This document shows, piece by piece, positions 1 to 9,007 of a stretch of DNA of 64,000 nucleotides; position 1 is the first letter of the stretch; each line of letters begins with the position of its first letter. This stretch comes from Kitasatospora mediocidica KCTC 9733. GTDB lineage: Bacteria; Actinomycetota; Actinomycetes; Streptomycetales; Streptomycetaceae. The position numbers were made by a program, and so were the translations under genes. Under the pieces are notes generated by a model. That model was given only the letters and a program-made list of their open reading frames with translations. It had not been told where the DNA came from and did no database searches. The stretch spans positions 1,364,001 through 1,428,000 of the forward strand of contig NZ_JQLN01000005.1 of the NCBI RefSeq assembly GCF_000744225.1. The letters run 5' to 3'.

Positions 1-453
1 CTGCCCCGACGGACCCCCGTGGTCGTCCTGGACAACCCGCGCAACCTGGGGAACATCGGCGCGGTGGTCCGGCTGGCCGCCGGCTTCGGCGCCACCGGCG
101 TGATCACCACCGGCGACATCGACCCCTGGCACCCCAACGTGGTCCGGGCCGGCGCCGGACTGCACTTCGCCACCGCGGTGGCCCGGCTCAGCGCCCCCGA
201 GCTGCCCGCCGGCCCGCTCTACGTGCTGGACCCGGAGGGCGAGGACATCCGCTCGGTGACCGTGCCGGACGACGCGCTGCTCGTCTTCGGCTCGGAGCGG
301 CACGGCGTCTCCCCCGAGCTGCGCGCCCGGGCCACCCGGCTGCTGGCGATCCCGATGCGGCCGCAGGTCTCCAGCTTCAACCTGGCCACCTCGGTGGGCA
401 TGGGCCTCTTCCACTGGATGACCCACAGCCCGTCAGCTCCCGCGCCCGCCTGA
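1..453 (+). CDS. TrmH/SpoU-family RNA 2'-O-methyltransferase, 5' truncated
   Basis: The reading frame is open from the first base, so the N-terminus lies outside the window. The 150 visible residues carry the three SPOUT-family signatures: N-x-R-N-x-G (NPRNLGNIGAVVR), the SERHGVSPEL motif, and a C-terminal PMRPQVSSFNLATSVG motif. These form the trefoil-knot S-adenosylmethionine site of RNA ribose methylases. Whether the target is rRNA or tRNA cannot be told. An internal GTG at 19 would remove part of the first motif, so it is unlikely to be the true start. The stop overlaps the end of the convergent FUSC gene by about 20 bp. Confidence 0.85.
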   Translation: MPRRTPVVVLDNPRNLGNIGAVVRLAAGFGATGVITTGDIDPWHPNVVRAGAGLHFATAVARLSAPELPAGPLYVLDPEGEDIRSVTVPDDALLVFGSERHGVSPELRARATRLLAIPMRPQVSSFNLATSVGMGLFHWMTHSPSAPAPA

Positions 454-2577
454 CGGCCTGACCCGGACGGCCCGCTCCAGCTCGCCCAGCGCCTGCAGCA
501 GCAGCCGGACGCTGGAGCGCACCACGTCCAGCCGGTCGCCCGGGCGGTGGGCGCGGGCGACCGCCGGATCGGCCTCCAGTTGCTCCTCCCAGCGCTGGTG
601 GGCGGCCCGCACGGTCCGGAAGTCCGCGGGCCGCCCGGTGAGCACGGCGGTCCCGGCCACCGCCGTCGCCTCCGCCAGCACCTGGCCGAACTCCTCCGCG
701 CCCGGCACCGGCTCCGCCGACTGGCCCGGCAGGTGGGCCTCCATCAGCAGCGAGACCCGGGCCAGGAAGGCCATCGCCTCGCGGACCTTGCCCAACTGCT
801 TGCGGGAGAGCTGCGGCGAGTGCACCGCATGCCGGACGGGCTCCGCGGCCGAGCGCTCCAGCGCCTGCAGGAACTCCGCCCTGGCCTCCCGGAAGTCCAG
901 CAGCGCCTCACGCACCCGGTCGCTGCCCCGCCCCTCGGCCCTCCCGAACGCGGTCAGCACGGCCGCCGCGTACCGCCCGCCGGCGCCGATCCAGCCGGCG
1001 GTCCGCTCGGGCAGCCGCGCGGTCTCCCAGGTCGGGAACAGCGCGTAGGCGAGCAGCGCGACCGTGCCGCCCAGCAGCGTGAGCAGGACCCGCTCGTACG
1101 CCGTGTGCACCGGGTCGCCGGGCCCCAGGTCGAGCAGGAAGACCACGTAGGCCGAGATGCAGGTGGTCGTCACCGCGTACCCGGTGCGCAGGGTCAGATA
1201 GGCGCCGAAGATGCAGAACACCGCCAGCGCACAGGAGATCCACTGCCCCGGGTGCGCCAGCGTCACCACCAGCGTCGCCAGCAGTACGCCCACCACCGTG
1301 CCGGCCAGCCGCGCGACCCCGCGGCTGTAGGTCTGCGAGAAGTCCGGCCGGATCACCATCGCGGCGGTCATCGCGGCCCAGTAGCCGTGTTCGAGGCCGG
1401 CCACCCTGGCCAGCAGATAGGCCGTGGTGACCACCCCGGAGAGCCGGACAGCGTGGTGCAGCACCACCGAGTCGGAGCGCAGCTGGGCCCGCGCGGTGCG
1501 CAGCGCCACCGGCACCATCCGGGCCGGCCCCGGCCGCACCAGACCGCCGCCCGGCCCGGTGACCGGCTCGGACAGCGAATCCTCCTCGGTCCGGTCGAGC
1601 GTCCCCGCCGCCCGCACCATCAGCGTGGTGAGCCGCCGGGCCGACCGCAGCGCCGGGCCGCGCAGCACCGGCCCCGCGGGCACCACCAGCGCGGTCGGCG
1701 CGGACTGCGGGTACTGCACCGGATCTCCCGTGCGGATCGCCCGGGCCAGCGCGTCGAGCAACTGCGCCGCCCCCGCCAGCAGCTCCCGGACCCGGTCCCG
1801 CTCGGGCCCCTCGGCCGCCGCCCCGATCGCCGGGTCCGCCACCGCCGCCAGGGTGGGCCGGATCCGCTCGGCGAGCGTCCGCAACCCGCGCAGCTCCGGC
1901 GGCCGGCGGCGCTGCTGCCAGCTGGTCAACGTGGCGGCGTGCCGGGCGGTCATCAGCGGGCCGGGATCGATGGTGGCGTGCGGATCGTGCCGCAACCGGC
2001 GCGCGTAGTCGGCCAGCGACGCGTACGCGTCCGCGAGCGCGTCCCGCTGCGCCCCCCACGGTTTGCCGCGCCAGAGCGTGATCATCACCGCCTGCGCCAC
2101 GCCGCCCAGCGCGCAGAGCGCCCCGTGCCCCAGCGCCGTCGGCACGCTGACCGGCAGCTGGACCACGACCAGCATCACCGTGACCGTGTTGGTGGCCACC
2201 ACTCCCGCGGTCTGCCCGAGCGACCAGGCCAGACCGGCCCCGAACGCCCACAGGGCCAGCAGCACCGGGAACAGCCCCGGCACCGAGACCGCGAGGTAGC
2301 CGAGGAAGGTGCTGACGCCCAGTCCGATCCCGGCCACCACCGCGAGCGAGGGGCGCGGCCGGAAGCTGCGCTGAAAGGTCGCCGTCCCCGCGATGAAGGC
2401 CCCCATCGCGGCCGAGGTCGCCAGCGCGGGCCCGGCGATCGCCAGCGTCGGAAACAGCATCAACGCCACCGCGCACGCCCCCCGCGCGGCCCGCCTCGGC
2501 TCGGTGTACACCCGCTCCAGACGCAGCCCCGCCCGTCCGGAGTCACGCAGCGCGGCCAACCAGGGCATACCGGACAT
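433..2577 (-). CDS. FUSC-family integral membrane protein (aromatic acid exporter-like)
   Basis: The 714-residue protein has two blocks of hydrophobic helices (roughly residues 30-170 and 380-510), each followed by a long soluble segment. This is the usual architecture of the fusaric acid resistance/AaeB-like FUSC superfamily. Such proteins are proton-driven exporters of small aromatic acids or are of unknown substrate; nothing here identifies the substrate. The second membrane block begins with SGVVTTAYLLARV and includes AAMTAAMVIRPDFSQTYSRG, typical of the FUSC_2 domain. It converges with the methylase at its 3' end. No partner membrane-fusion protein is nearby. Confidence 0.75.
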   Translation of the reverse strand: MSGMPWLAALRDSGRAGLRLERVYTEPRRAARGACAVALMLFPTLAIAGPALATSAAMGAFIAGTATFQRSFRPRPSLAVVAGIGLGVSTFLGYLAVSVPGLFPVLLALWAFGAGLAWSLGQTAGVVATNTVTVMLVVVQLPVSVPTALGHGALCALGGVAQAVMITLWRGKPWGAQRDALADAYASLADYARRLRHDPHATIDPGPLMTARHAATLTSWQQRRRPPELRGLRTLAERIRPTLAAVADPAIGAAAEGPERDRVRELLAGAAQLLDALARAIRTGDPVQYPQSAPTALVVPAGPVLRGPALRSARRLTTLMVRAAGTLDRTEEDSLSEPVTGPGGGLVRPGPARMVPVALRTARAQLRSDSVVLHHAVRLSGVVTTAYLLARVAGLEHGYWAAMTAAMVIRPDFSQTYSRGVARLAGTVVGVLLATLVVTLAHPGQWISCALAVFCIFGAYLTLRTGYAVTTTCISAYVVFLLDLGPGDPVHTAYERVLLTLLGGTVALLAYALFPTWETARLPERTAGWIGAGGRYAAAVLTAFGRAEGRGSDRVREALLDFREARAEFLQALERSAAEPVRHAVHSPQLSRKQLGKVREAMAFLARVSLLMEAHLPGQSAEPVPGAEEFGQVLAEATAVAGTAVLTGRPADFRTVRAAHQRWEEQLEADPAVARAHRPGDRLDVVRSSVRLLLQALGELERAVRVRPSGGRGS

Positions 2578-2603
2578 CGTAGGCGCTGCACCTCACCCCC
2601 GGC

Positions 2604-3148
2604 CTACCCCGCCTCGCCCAGCTCCCGCAGCAGGGCAGCGAACTCCCCGACCGGCCGAAGCGCCACCACCCGGCGCCCGATCTCCACCACCACCCCCTCC
2701 CCGCCCGGCCCCCGCCACCCTCACCGAGCGCCTCCCCGACGGTCGCCCGCAACCGCGTCCGCTCCCGCTCGACGTCGATGTCACCACGCCGGATGCCGGG
2801 CAGCAACTCGCTGGTGACCCACTCCTGGAACGGCTTCGCAGCGGCCTTGTCCGATCGCATGATCAGCACGTGCAGCCCTGCCTCGCTGACCAGGTTGATC
2901 ATCGGACTTCCTCGGTGGTAGCCAATTCCACCTGCGGAAACGTCATTAACCTCACTCGGAGGGAGGTTAATCCGACGGGTATTCACCGTCCGCCGGTGCT
3001 CAGGGTCCACGAGCTGGCTCGCCTGGCTCAGGTTCCCCCTCCCCAACACCTTGCACACGTCCGCGGTCGCGAACCACGGCTCCCCGTCGATCATCACGAT
3101 CCGCAGTGCCTGCCCACTCCCGGGGAAGGTCGACTGCACCATCGTCAT
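2604..3148 (-). pseudogene. Bro-N domain protein with an apparent frameshift near its 3' end
   Basis: The first ~140 residues contain a Bro-N domain: a MIDGEPWFATADVCKVLGRG core, a phage-antirepressor-like FYxxxD equivalent, and an SEAGLHVLIMRSDK segment. Bro-N domains are DNA-binding and common in phage and in Streptomyces chromosomes. After RATVGEALGEG the annotated frame turns into Gly/Trp/Arg-rich nonsense that would run into the FUSC gene to 2543. In the -1 frame the same DNA gives a credible end, GEGVVVEIGRRVVALRPVG followed by EFAALLRELGEAG and TAG at 2604-2606. The switch falls in a G-run near 2690-2715. Either one G is missing from the assembly or the gene is really broken. The start ATG has GAGGG about 6 nt ahead. 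Confidence 0.6.
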
Positions 3149-3241
3149 CTCGCCCTCGTTCGCGGCGTCCCACTTTCAGGTAGACGGCAGGACACCAGCC
3201 TGAAGTAGGTAGTACGGGTGCGGATGCAACATTCGATCAGT

Positions 3242-4606
3242 TCATCGGAGCAGCCGGAGCATCGGGGCGCGCCCCCAGCGCGCGGTCCTTCGTACGCGCC
3301 CGGCGAACCAGACGAGCGCGGCTGTGGGCAGGAAGACGGCGTCGGCCGTGATCATCGCCAGCGAGAAGATCGGCAGGCCCAGCACGACCGCGATGCCCAG
3401 GTGCTCCAGCATCATCACGGCGAGCAGGACGTTCTTCAGCCGCCGGTTCATCAGCGTGAAGGGGAAGGCCACCTGCACCAGCACCGTCCCGTAGGAGAGC
3501 AGGAAGACCAGGACCGCGCTCGTCCCGAGCACGCCGGAGAGCCATGGCCAGGGGGCGAAGTAGTCCAGGTGCATGGGGTAGTAGAGCGCGGTGCCGTCCT
3601 GCCAGCGCGAGCCCTGCACCTTGTACCAGCCGGCCGTGGAGTACACCAGCACCACCTGCACCGCGATCACCAGCAGCGCGCAGTTGTGCAGCATGGTCGC
3701 CAGCGCGTCCAGGACCGCACGCGGTTCGCTTTGCGGCCACCAGCGGTTGACGGCGTACCAGGCACCGGCGACGGCCCAGAGCGTCCAGAACACCACCCCC
3801 CAGCCCAGGTAGGGCCAGGTCGCGCCCAGCCAGTCGACCCGGCCGGCCAACTGTGCCGCCGCCAGCAACCCGCCCAGCGCCGCCCAGAGGAGCACCCCCG
3901 CGACGTCGTGCCCCACCCGCCCCGGCCCCCGCCCACGCCTGCGGGCGTCCAGCGACCAGACCGCTCCGCACCGGGTGAAGACCAGGTAGATCGCCATCAG
4001 GTGGACGATGTTGTCGCCGCCGTCGCCGATCAGCACGCTGCGGTTCTGCAGCGACAGCACCGCCACCATGAAGAGCACCGAAGTCGCCCTGGTCCGCCAG
4101 CCGAGCATCAGCAGGATCCCGGCCAGCACGGCGAACAGGTAGACGGCCTCGAACCACCACCGGCTGTCGGACCAGACCAGCACGGTGAAGGCGTGGTTGC
4201 CGGCGAGCAACTGCCGTGCCAGGTCCAGGCCCCACGGGGAGCGGTCGCCGTACAGGACGCGCCGGTGCGGCCACTCGCGCAGCAGTTGGAGCGTGAAGAC
4301 GAGCGCGAAGCCGATCCGGACCGTCGCCGCCTGGTACGGGCCGAGCACCCGCCCGGTGAAGGTGTGGAAGCCGCCGGCCACGGCGGCCTCGATCCGGTCG
4401 GCGAGCCGGACGACCGGCACCGCGCCGAGCACCGGCCGCGCCAGGGCCACCGGGCCGGCCACCAAGCCGGCCACCGGCTGATCCACCGGCTGATCCACCT
4501 TCGGCGGCGCCGCCTGCCGCGGAATCCCCGCCACCAACCCGTCCGCCCCGGCCCCGGCCCCCGCCACCAACCCGTCCGCGCCCCCGCCCGTCTCCGACTG
4601 GCTCAT
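3242..4606 (-). CDS. HTTM-domain membrane protein (vitamin K-dependent carboxylase-like)
   Basis: Starting at ATG 4606 the product is 454 residues. After a ~60-residue low-complexity head comes an HTTM domain: RIGFALVFTLQLLREWPHR, LLMLGWRTRATS, and the QNRSVLIGDGGDNIVH motif typical of the bacterial horizontally transferred transmembrane family related to gamma-glutamyl carboxylase. Several membrane helices follow up to the C-terminus. The reaction of the bacterial members is not established. Its ATG overlaps the stop of the upstream DUF5819 gene (ATGA), so the two are translationally coupled and probably work as a membrane pair. The longer frame to 4693 would extend into the neighbour and is rejected. 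Confidence 0.75.
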   Translation of the reverse strand: MSQSETGGGADGLVAGAGAGADGLVAGIPRQAAPPKVDQPVDQPVAGLVAGPVALARPVLGAVPVVRLADRIEAAVAGGFHTFTGRVLGPYQAATVRIGFALVFTLQLLREWPHRRVLYGDRSPWGLDLARQLLAGNHAFTVLVWSDSRWWFEAVYLFAVLAGILLMLGWRTRATSVLFMVAVLSLQNRSVLIGDGGDNIVHLMAIYLVFTRCGAVWSLDARRRGRGPGRVGHDVAGVLLWAALGGLLAAAQLAGRVDWLGATWPYLGWGVVFWTLWAVAGAWYAVNRWWPQSEPRAVLDALATMLHNCALLVIAVQVVLVYSTAGWYKVQGSRWQDGTALYYPMHLDYFAPWPWLSGVLGTSAVLVFLLSYGTVLVQVAFPFTLMNRRLKNVLLAVMMLEHLGIAVVLGLPIFSLAMITADAVFLPTAALVWFAGRVRRTARWGRAPMLRLLR

Positions 4607-5277
4607 CGCAGCCCCCGGTAGTCCTGGTCGGTGACCGGCCACCAGCCGAGTTCCCGGTACTGGATCTGGGTCGACCAGCTCTCCCGGCTCCACGGCGGCG
4701 GTGCCACCTCACGCGTCCCGGAGCGGAACTGGATCGCCGTCACCGGATCGCCGCCCGCCGCCCGGCCGATCCGCTGCAGCGCGATCCGCTTGAGGTACTC
4801 CTGGGCGAGGCCGCCGTTGGGCGCGGTGGCACTGTCGTCCTGGTTGCTGTGCGTGCTGTCGTAGAAGTCCCAGGCCCGCCGCAGCAGGTTCTGGTCGAGG
4901 TGGCTGGGGATCGGGTTGCCGCGGATCGCGGCGATGTCCTGCGCGGTCAGGCCGATCCACCCGCCGGTGCCGGCAGCGGTACGGACCCGGGCGTCGACCG
5001 TCACGTTCTGCTGGAGCGGGTCGGGCGCGAAGAGCTTCCAGTTCTGCTCGAACTCGGGGTAGACCACGCCGTCGACCTGCTTCTGGTACCGCTGGTAGAG
5101 CGTGTTGGGCGGCGCGACGTGCAGGAAGAGCGCACCGAGGAACCCCGCGGTGCAGGTGACCAGCCCGACAGCGCCCGCGACCAGCACGGCCAGCGCCGGC
5201 CGCGACCAGACCCGCGGTGCACTACCGCCCCCGCCACCCGTGCCGTCACCGGTACCGGCACCGTCGCCGTCCGTCAT
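4603..5277 (-). CDS. DUF5819-family membrane-anchored protein
   Basis: ATG 5277 gives 224 residues: a short Gly/Asp head, one transmembrane helix (ALAVLVAGAVGLVTCTAGFL), then an extracytoplasmic domain with the characteristic VVYPEFEQNWKLFAPDPLQQ signature of DUF5819. The frame stays open upstream to 5613 but the translation there is arginine-rich shadow, so the ATG was preferred. The function is unknown. In actinomycetes this family typically sits directly before an HTTM gene, as here, where the stop and start overlap in ATGA. Confidence 0.75.
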   Translation of the reverse strand: MTDGDGAGTGDGTGGGGGSAPRVWSRPALAVLVAGAVGLVTCTAGFLGALFLHVAPPNTLYQRYQKQVDGVVYPEFEQNWKLFAPDPLQQNVTVDARVRTAAGTGGWIGLTAQDIAAIRGNPIPSHLDQNLLRRAWDFYDSTHSNQDDSATAPNGGLAQEYLKRIALQRIGRAAGGDPVTAIQFRSGTREVAPPPWSRESWSTQIQYRELGWWPVTDQDYRGLR

Positions 5278-5366
5278 TCCACGTGCTCCCCCGCGCCGAT
5301 GGTGCGGCCGGCCCACCTGCCGCGCCCGGTCATCCTGCCGCACCGGGCGCGGGTTGGGCAGGTCGG

Positions 5367-5693
5367 TCAGAGCACGAAGGCGCCGTCGCCCGAGCTGCTC
5401 ACCATCGGACGGCCGGCGGCCTCCCAGGCGAACATCCCGCCGTCCACGTTGAAGGCCTCCCGGCCCTGGGCCACCAGGTACTGGACGACCTGCGCCGAGC
5501 GCCCGCCGACCCGGCAGAGCACGTACAGCGGAGCGTCCGGCACCTCGTCGATCCGGGCGGTGAACTCCCCGATCGGGATGTGCAGGGCGCCGTCGACGTG
5601 GCCGGCGTCCCACTCGTCCTGCTCACGGACGTCCACCAGGACGGCCTCGGCGGGGACGGCTGCGGCCGCGGTGGTGGGGATCTGCGCGAACAT
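5367..5693 (-). CDS. Rhodanese-like domain protein
   Basis: This is a 108-residue single-domain rhodanese. It begins PAEAVLVDVREQDEWDAGHV, the standard rhodanese strand-loop, and has the active-site loop CRVGGRS, whose Cys would carry the persulfide. It is likely a cytoplasmic sulfurtransferase or thiosulfate handler; the acceptor is unknown. ATG 5693 was chosen because residues before it in the open frame are shadow sequence and because family members start a few residues before the domain. It follows the J-domain-like gene on the same strand with a 74-bp gap. Confidence 0.85.
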   Translation of the reverse strand: MFAQIPTTAAAAVPAEAVLVDVREQDEWDAGHVDGALHIPIGEFTARIDEVPDAPLYVLCRVGGRSAQVVQYLVAQGREAFNVDGGMFAWEAAGRPMVSSSGDGAFVL

Positions 5694-5767
5694 CGGCGGG
5701 CTCTCCTGGGTCTGCGAAGGGATGGGCCTATTGTCCACCGGTTCGGGGCCGACCGATGCCGTTTCCG

Positions 5768-6565
5768 TCACGTCCCGAGCAACCGCGCCAGCTCGGCCTG
5801 CTGCTCGGCGGCCCTGGCCAGGAGCTGCTCCGCGAGCTCCTCCAGCAGCCGGTCGGGGTCCTGCGGGCTGAGCCGGAGCAGCGAACCCATCGCGGTGCCC
5901 TCCAGCCGGACCTGCTCGGTGGCCAGCTCGGCGATCTTGCCGCTCAGCCACTCCAGCCGCTGCCGCAGCCACTCACCCCGGTCGGGCGCCTGGACGTCGG
6001 GGGCCGCCTCGGGCGCGGTGGACCACTCCTCGGCCAGCGCTTCGAGCTCCTCGGCCGCGCCGCGCGCGTAGGCCTCGTTGACCCGGGCGATGAAGGCGGA
6101 GCGCCGGTGCTGCTCGGCGGGGTCGGTGCTGAGGTCGGGGTGGGCGCGCCGGGCCAGGTCGCGGTAGAGCCGCTGCGCGTCCTTGCCGGGGCGCACCCGG
6201 CGGGGTGCCTCGGCCTGCGGCGGCGTCTCGTGCAGGCTCTCCTCGGCGGCCCGGACGCTGTCGAACAGCGCGTCCAGATCCGGCATCTCGTCGACCGTCC
6301 GACGGGCCTCGGCGGCGCGGCGGACGTCCTCCGCGGCGCCGGTCCGGGCCGCGACGGCCTCCGCGACCAGCGCCTCCAGCTCGTCCAGCCGGGCGTACAG
6401 CGGGCCGAGCCGCTCGTGGTGGATCAGCGCGAAGTTGTCGATCTCGACCCGCAGCGTCTCCACGTCGACCTCAAGGGTCAACCAGGCGATCTCGGTCGCG
6501 GCGACCCGTTCCTCCAGCTGCTGCCGCTCCGGGTCGGTCCACCGGACGGGGCTCTCCGCGGTCAC
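5768..6565 (-). CDS. J-domain-like coiled-coil protein, function unknown
   Basis: This is a 265-residue soluble protein. Residues ~1-100 and ~190-265 are predicted by eye to be helical/coiled coil (heptad-rich Leu and Glu/Arg). In between, LYRDLARRAHPDLSTDP carries the HPD tripeptide of DnaJ J domains, followed by FIARVNEAYARG, which matches the helix after it. HPD normally stimulates the DnaK ATPase, so a co-chaperone role is an inference. There is no zinc finger and no membrane segment. Confidence 0.65.
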   Translation of the reverse strand: MTAESPVRWTDPERQQLEERVAATEIAWLTLEVDVETLRVEIDNFALIHHERLGPLYARLDELEALVAEAVAARTGAAEDVRRAAEARRTVDEMPDLDALFDSVRAAEESLHETPPQAEAPRRVRPGKDAQRLYRDLARRAHPDLSTDPAEQHRRSAFIARVNEAYARGAAEELEALAEEWSTAPEAAPDVQAPDRGEWLRQRLEWLSGKIAELATEQVRLEGTAMGSLLRLSPQDPDRLLEELAEQLLARAAEQQAELARLLGT

Positions 6566-6899
6566 CTGTCGCCTCGCTCATCCACTCGTCCGGGCCGGGA
6601 TCCCACCTGTCCGTCCCGGGCTCCGCCACCCTACCCGGGCCGCGCCCACCGCCCGGGGGCCGTGGCAAGGACGAGATCCGGCCAACAAAACCATGGACAG
6701 GGCGTGCGGAACGGCGCACGCTGGGTGACACGCAACTGATACTGACGAATACCTGCGTTTCGGTACCGGTCACGGGCCGCTCCGTGCTTCGCTGGAGGGC
6801 CACAACATGCTTCGCTGCGAGCGGTACAGCACGGATGCCTGAAGCCGCACAGGTGAAGGCCGACCATCGGGCCGGCCAGGCGGGAGCGACACGAATCCC
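6566..6899. other. Intergenic region between divergent J-domain-like and SpoIIE genes
   Basis: These 334 bp must hold both divergent promoters. A small hairpin (GCGTGC/GCACGC arms, 6702-6721) and two copies of GCTTCGCTG (about 6787 and 6811) are visible. No convincing -35/-10 pair was found. GGCGGGAG about 20 bp before ATG 6900 is the only ribosome-binding candidate for the SpoIIE gene. Confidence 0.4.
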
Positions 6900-8954
6900 A
6901 TGGCGGACCACCCAAACTCCACATCGGACGCACCTCTTGATCTGCCCCGGGCGCCGGGGCCGGTGACCCCGGCCCGCGCTCCGGCCGAAGGCATGCGAGG
7001 CCTGCGGACGGTGCCCGAGCCCCGCGGTGACGACGTGCCCTTCACGTTCCGCGCGCCGCCCGCAGCCGCCGCGCCGCCGGCCCTGCCGGTCCCGTCCGCA
7101 CCTCCCCTCCCTCCCGCCCGGCCCGGCGCACGCCCTACCGGTCCGGGCCCCGCGCCGACCTCGGGGGCCATCCTGACGAACGATCAGCCCGCGACGCCCG
7201 ACCAGCCCATGGGCGCGCTGGCCAACGGCAGCCGTCCGCGCATCCCGCACGCCTCGCGCGCCGACCAGCTCCTTCCGATGCTGACGACCGGTCAGGCCGG
7301 TGAGCAGCTGGCCCTGTTGAACGAAGTCGGCGGCAAGGTCGGGACCACCCTGGACCTGGACACCACCGCGCGCGAACTGTGCGAGGTACTGGTCCCGCGG
7401 GTGGCCGACTTCGCCTGCGTGGACCTGCTCGACCGGCTGATCTCGGACGCCGAGCTGCCCGAGGAGGAGCCGGACGACGAGACCATGCTGCGCCGGGTGG
7501 CGGCCAGCTTCCACGAGGCTCCCGGCACCTGGGACCACGTGCTGAAGGAGGGCGCCCTGCTGGCGATGCCGCGCACCACCCCACCGGGGATGGCGCTGCA
7601 GCGCAACCAGGCGGTGCTGGTCGCGGTGGTGACCGAGGACCTGGCGGGCGACTACGCGGCCGCACTCGGCGGCCCGAGCCTGGTGCCGGTGGTCTGCGGC
7701 CGCTCGATGCTGGTCCTGCCGCTCTCCGCCCGGGGCACCGTGCTGGGCACCCTCAAGCTGCTGCGGCTGCCCGGCCGCGCCCCGTTCGACGAGGGCGACG
7801 CCGCGACCCTGCTGGAGCTCGCCGCCCGCGCCGCGCTCTCACTGGACAACGCCCGGCTGCACCGGGCCGAGGCCAAGGTCGCCACCACCCTGCAGCGCTC
7901 GATGATCCCGACCAGGCCGCCGCGGATCCCCGGTGTGCAGATCGCGCACCGCTACATGCCGGGCGACCGGCGGGCCGAGGTCGGCGGCGACTGGTTCGAC
8001 GCGATCCAGCTCCCCGGCAGCCGGGTGGCCCTGGTGGTCGGCGACGTGATGGGTCACGGCCTGCACTCGGCCGCCGCGATGGGCCGCTTCCGCACCGCGA
8101 TGCAGACCCTGGCGGCGCTCGACCTGCCCCCCGGCCAGCTGCTGCGCCATCTGGACAACCTGGCCCAGAAGCTCGGCGACGAGCACCTGGCCACCTGCCT
8201 CTACGCGGTCTACGACCCGATCAACCGGACCTGCGAACTGGCCAGCGCCGGCCACGTGCCCCCGGTGCTGGTGCACCCGGACGGCACCGGCGAGCTGCTG
8301 GAGATCCCGGCCGGCGCGCCGATCGGGGTCGGCGGCGTCCCGTTCGTCGCCAAGAAGATCGACGTGGTGGACGGCTCGATGCTGGTGATGTGCACCGACG
8401 GCCTGGTCGAGGTGCGCGGCGGCGACATAGGAGCCGGCCTGGCGGCGCTCTGCGGGAACCTGATCGATCCCAAGCAGACGCCCGAGGAGGCCTGCGACAC
8501 GGTCCTGGAGCGGCTGCACACCGAGGACCGCAAGGACGACGTGGCCCTGCTGGTGGCCCGCTTCGACGGCGTGGCCGAGACCGAGGTGGCCACCTGGAAG
8601 CTGGCGGTCGACCGCTCCGAGGTGCGCCGGGCCCGCCAGCTGGTCCGCGACCAGCTGACCTCCTGGCAGCTGGGCGGACTCAGCGACACCACCGAGCTGC
8701 TGGTCAGCGAGCTGGTCACGAACGCGGTCCGGGTGGCCAGGGACTACGTGCAGCTCCAGCTGATCCGGGTGGACAAGCTGCTGGTGGAGGTCAGCGACGA
8801 CAACCACAACCTTCCGTCGCTGGAGCCCGCCGAGTCGCTGGACGAGCACGGCCGCGGCCTCAACCTGGTGAGCAAGCTCGCCGAACGCTGGGGCACCGCC
8901 CGCAAGGCGGTCGGCAAGGTCGTCTGGTTCGAACTGCCGCTGCCCCGCCGCTAG
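6900..8954 (+). CDS. GAF-SpoIIE (PP2C) phosphatase with C-terminal HATPase/anti-sigma kinase domain
   Basis: The 684-residue protein has a Pro/Ala-rich disordered head (1-120), a GAF-like sensor domain (~135-300), a PP2C-SIII/SpoIIE phosphatase domain (~325-545), and a HATPase_c_2 domain (~555-680). The phosphatase metal motifs RAEVGGDWFDA, VVGDVMGHG and CTDGLVEVRGGD are intact. The last domain has the N-box SELVTNAVR and the DEHGRGLNLV G-box of RsbW/SpoIIAB-like kinases. The fusion joins an anti-anti-sigma phosphatase with its opposing kinase, a layout common in streptomycetes. It probably acts in a partner-switching sigma-factor pathway; no sigma factor or STAS gene is adjacent. Confidence 0.9.
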   Translation: MADHPNSTSDAPLDLPRAPGPVTPARAPAEGMRGLRTVPEPRGDDVPFTFRAPPAAAAPPALPVPSAPPLPPARPGARPTGPGPAPTSGAILTNDQPATPDQPMGALANGSRPRIPHASRADQLLPMLTTGQAGEQLALLNEVGGKVGTTLDLDTTARELCEVLVPRVADFACVDLLDRLISDAELPEEEPDDETMLRRVAASFHEAPGTWDHVLKEGALLAMPRTTPPGMALQRNQAVLVAVVTEDLAGDYAAALGGPSLVPVVCGRSMLVLPLSARGTVLGTLKLLRLPGRAPFDEGDAATLLELAARAALSLDNARLHRAEAKVATTLQRSMIPTRPPRIPGVQIAHRYMPGDRRAEVGGDWFDAIQLPGSRVALVVGDVMGHGLHSAAAMGRFRTAMQTLAALDLPPGQLLRHLDNLAQKLGDEHLATCLYAVYDPINRTCELASAGHVPPVLVHPDGTGELLEIPAGAPIGVGGVPFVAKKIDVVDGSMLVMCTDGLVEVRGGDIGAGLAALCGNLIDPKQTPEEACDTVLERLHTEDRKDDVALLVARFDGVAETEVATWKLAVDRSEVRRARQLVRDQLTSWQLGGLSDTTELLVSELVTNAVRVARDYVQLQLIRVDKLLVEVSDDNHNLPSLEPAESLDEHGRGLNLVSKLAERWGTARKAVGKVVWFELPLPRR

Positions 8955-9007
8955 CGAAACGCCGGCGACGGGGCAGTAGGCGGGGCAGTAGGCGGGCCAG
9001 CAGCGCG

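Noticed and set aside
2680-2720. Programmed -1 ribosomal frameshift in the Bro-N gene
   Set aside because: No classical slippery heptamer or clear pseudoknot is seen; a missing base or mutation is simpler.
547-2817. Long plus-strand open frame over the FUSC gene
   Set aside because: High-GC shadow: Arg/Pro/Gly/His-rich composition, no domain, antisense to a clear membrane protein.
6702-6721. Hairpin in the SpoIIE leader as a riboswitch or attenuator
   Set aside because: Only a 6-bp stem with no terminator or conserved core; likely chance in high-GC DNA.
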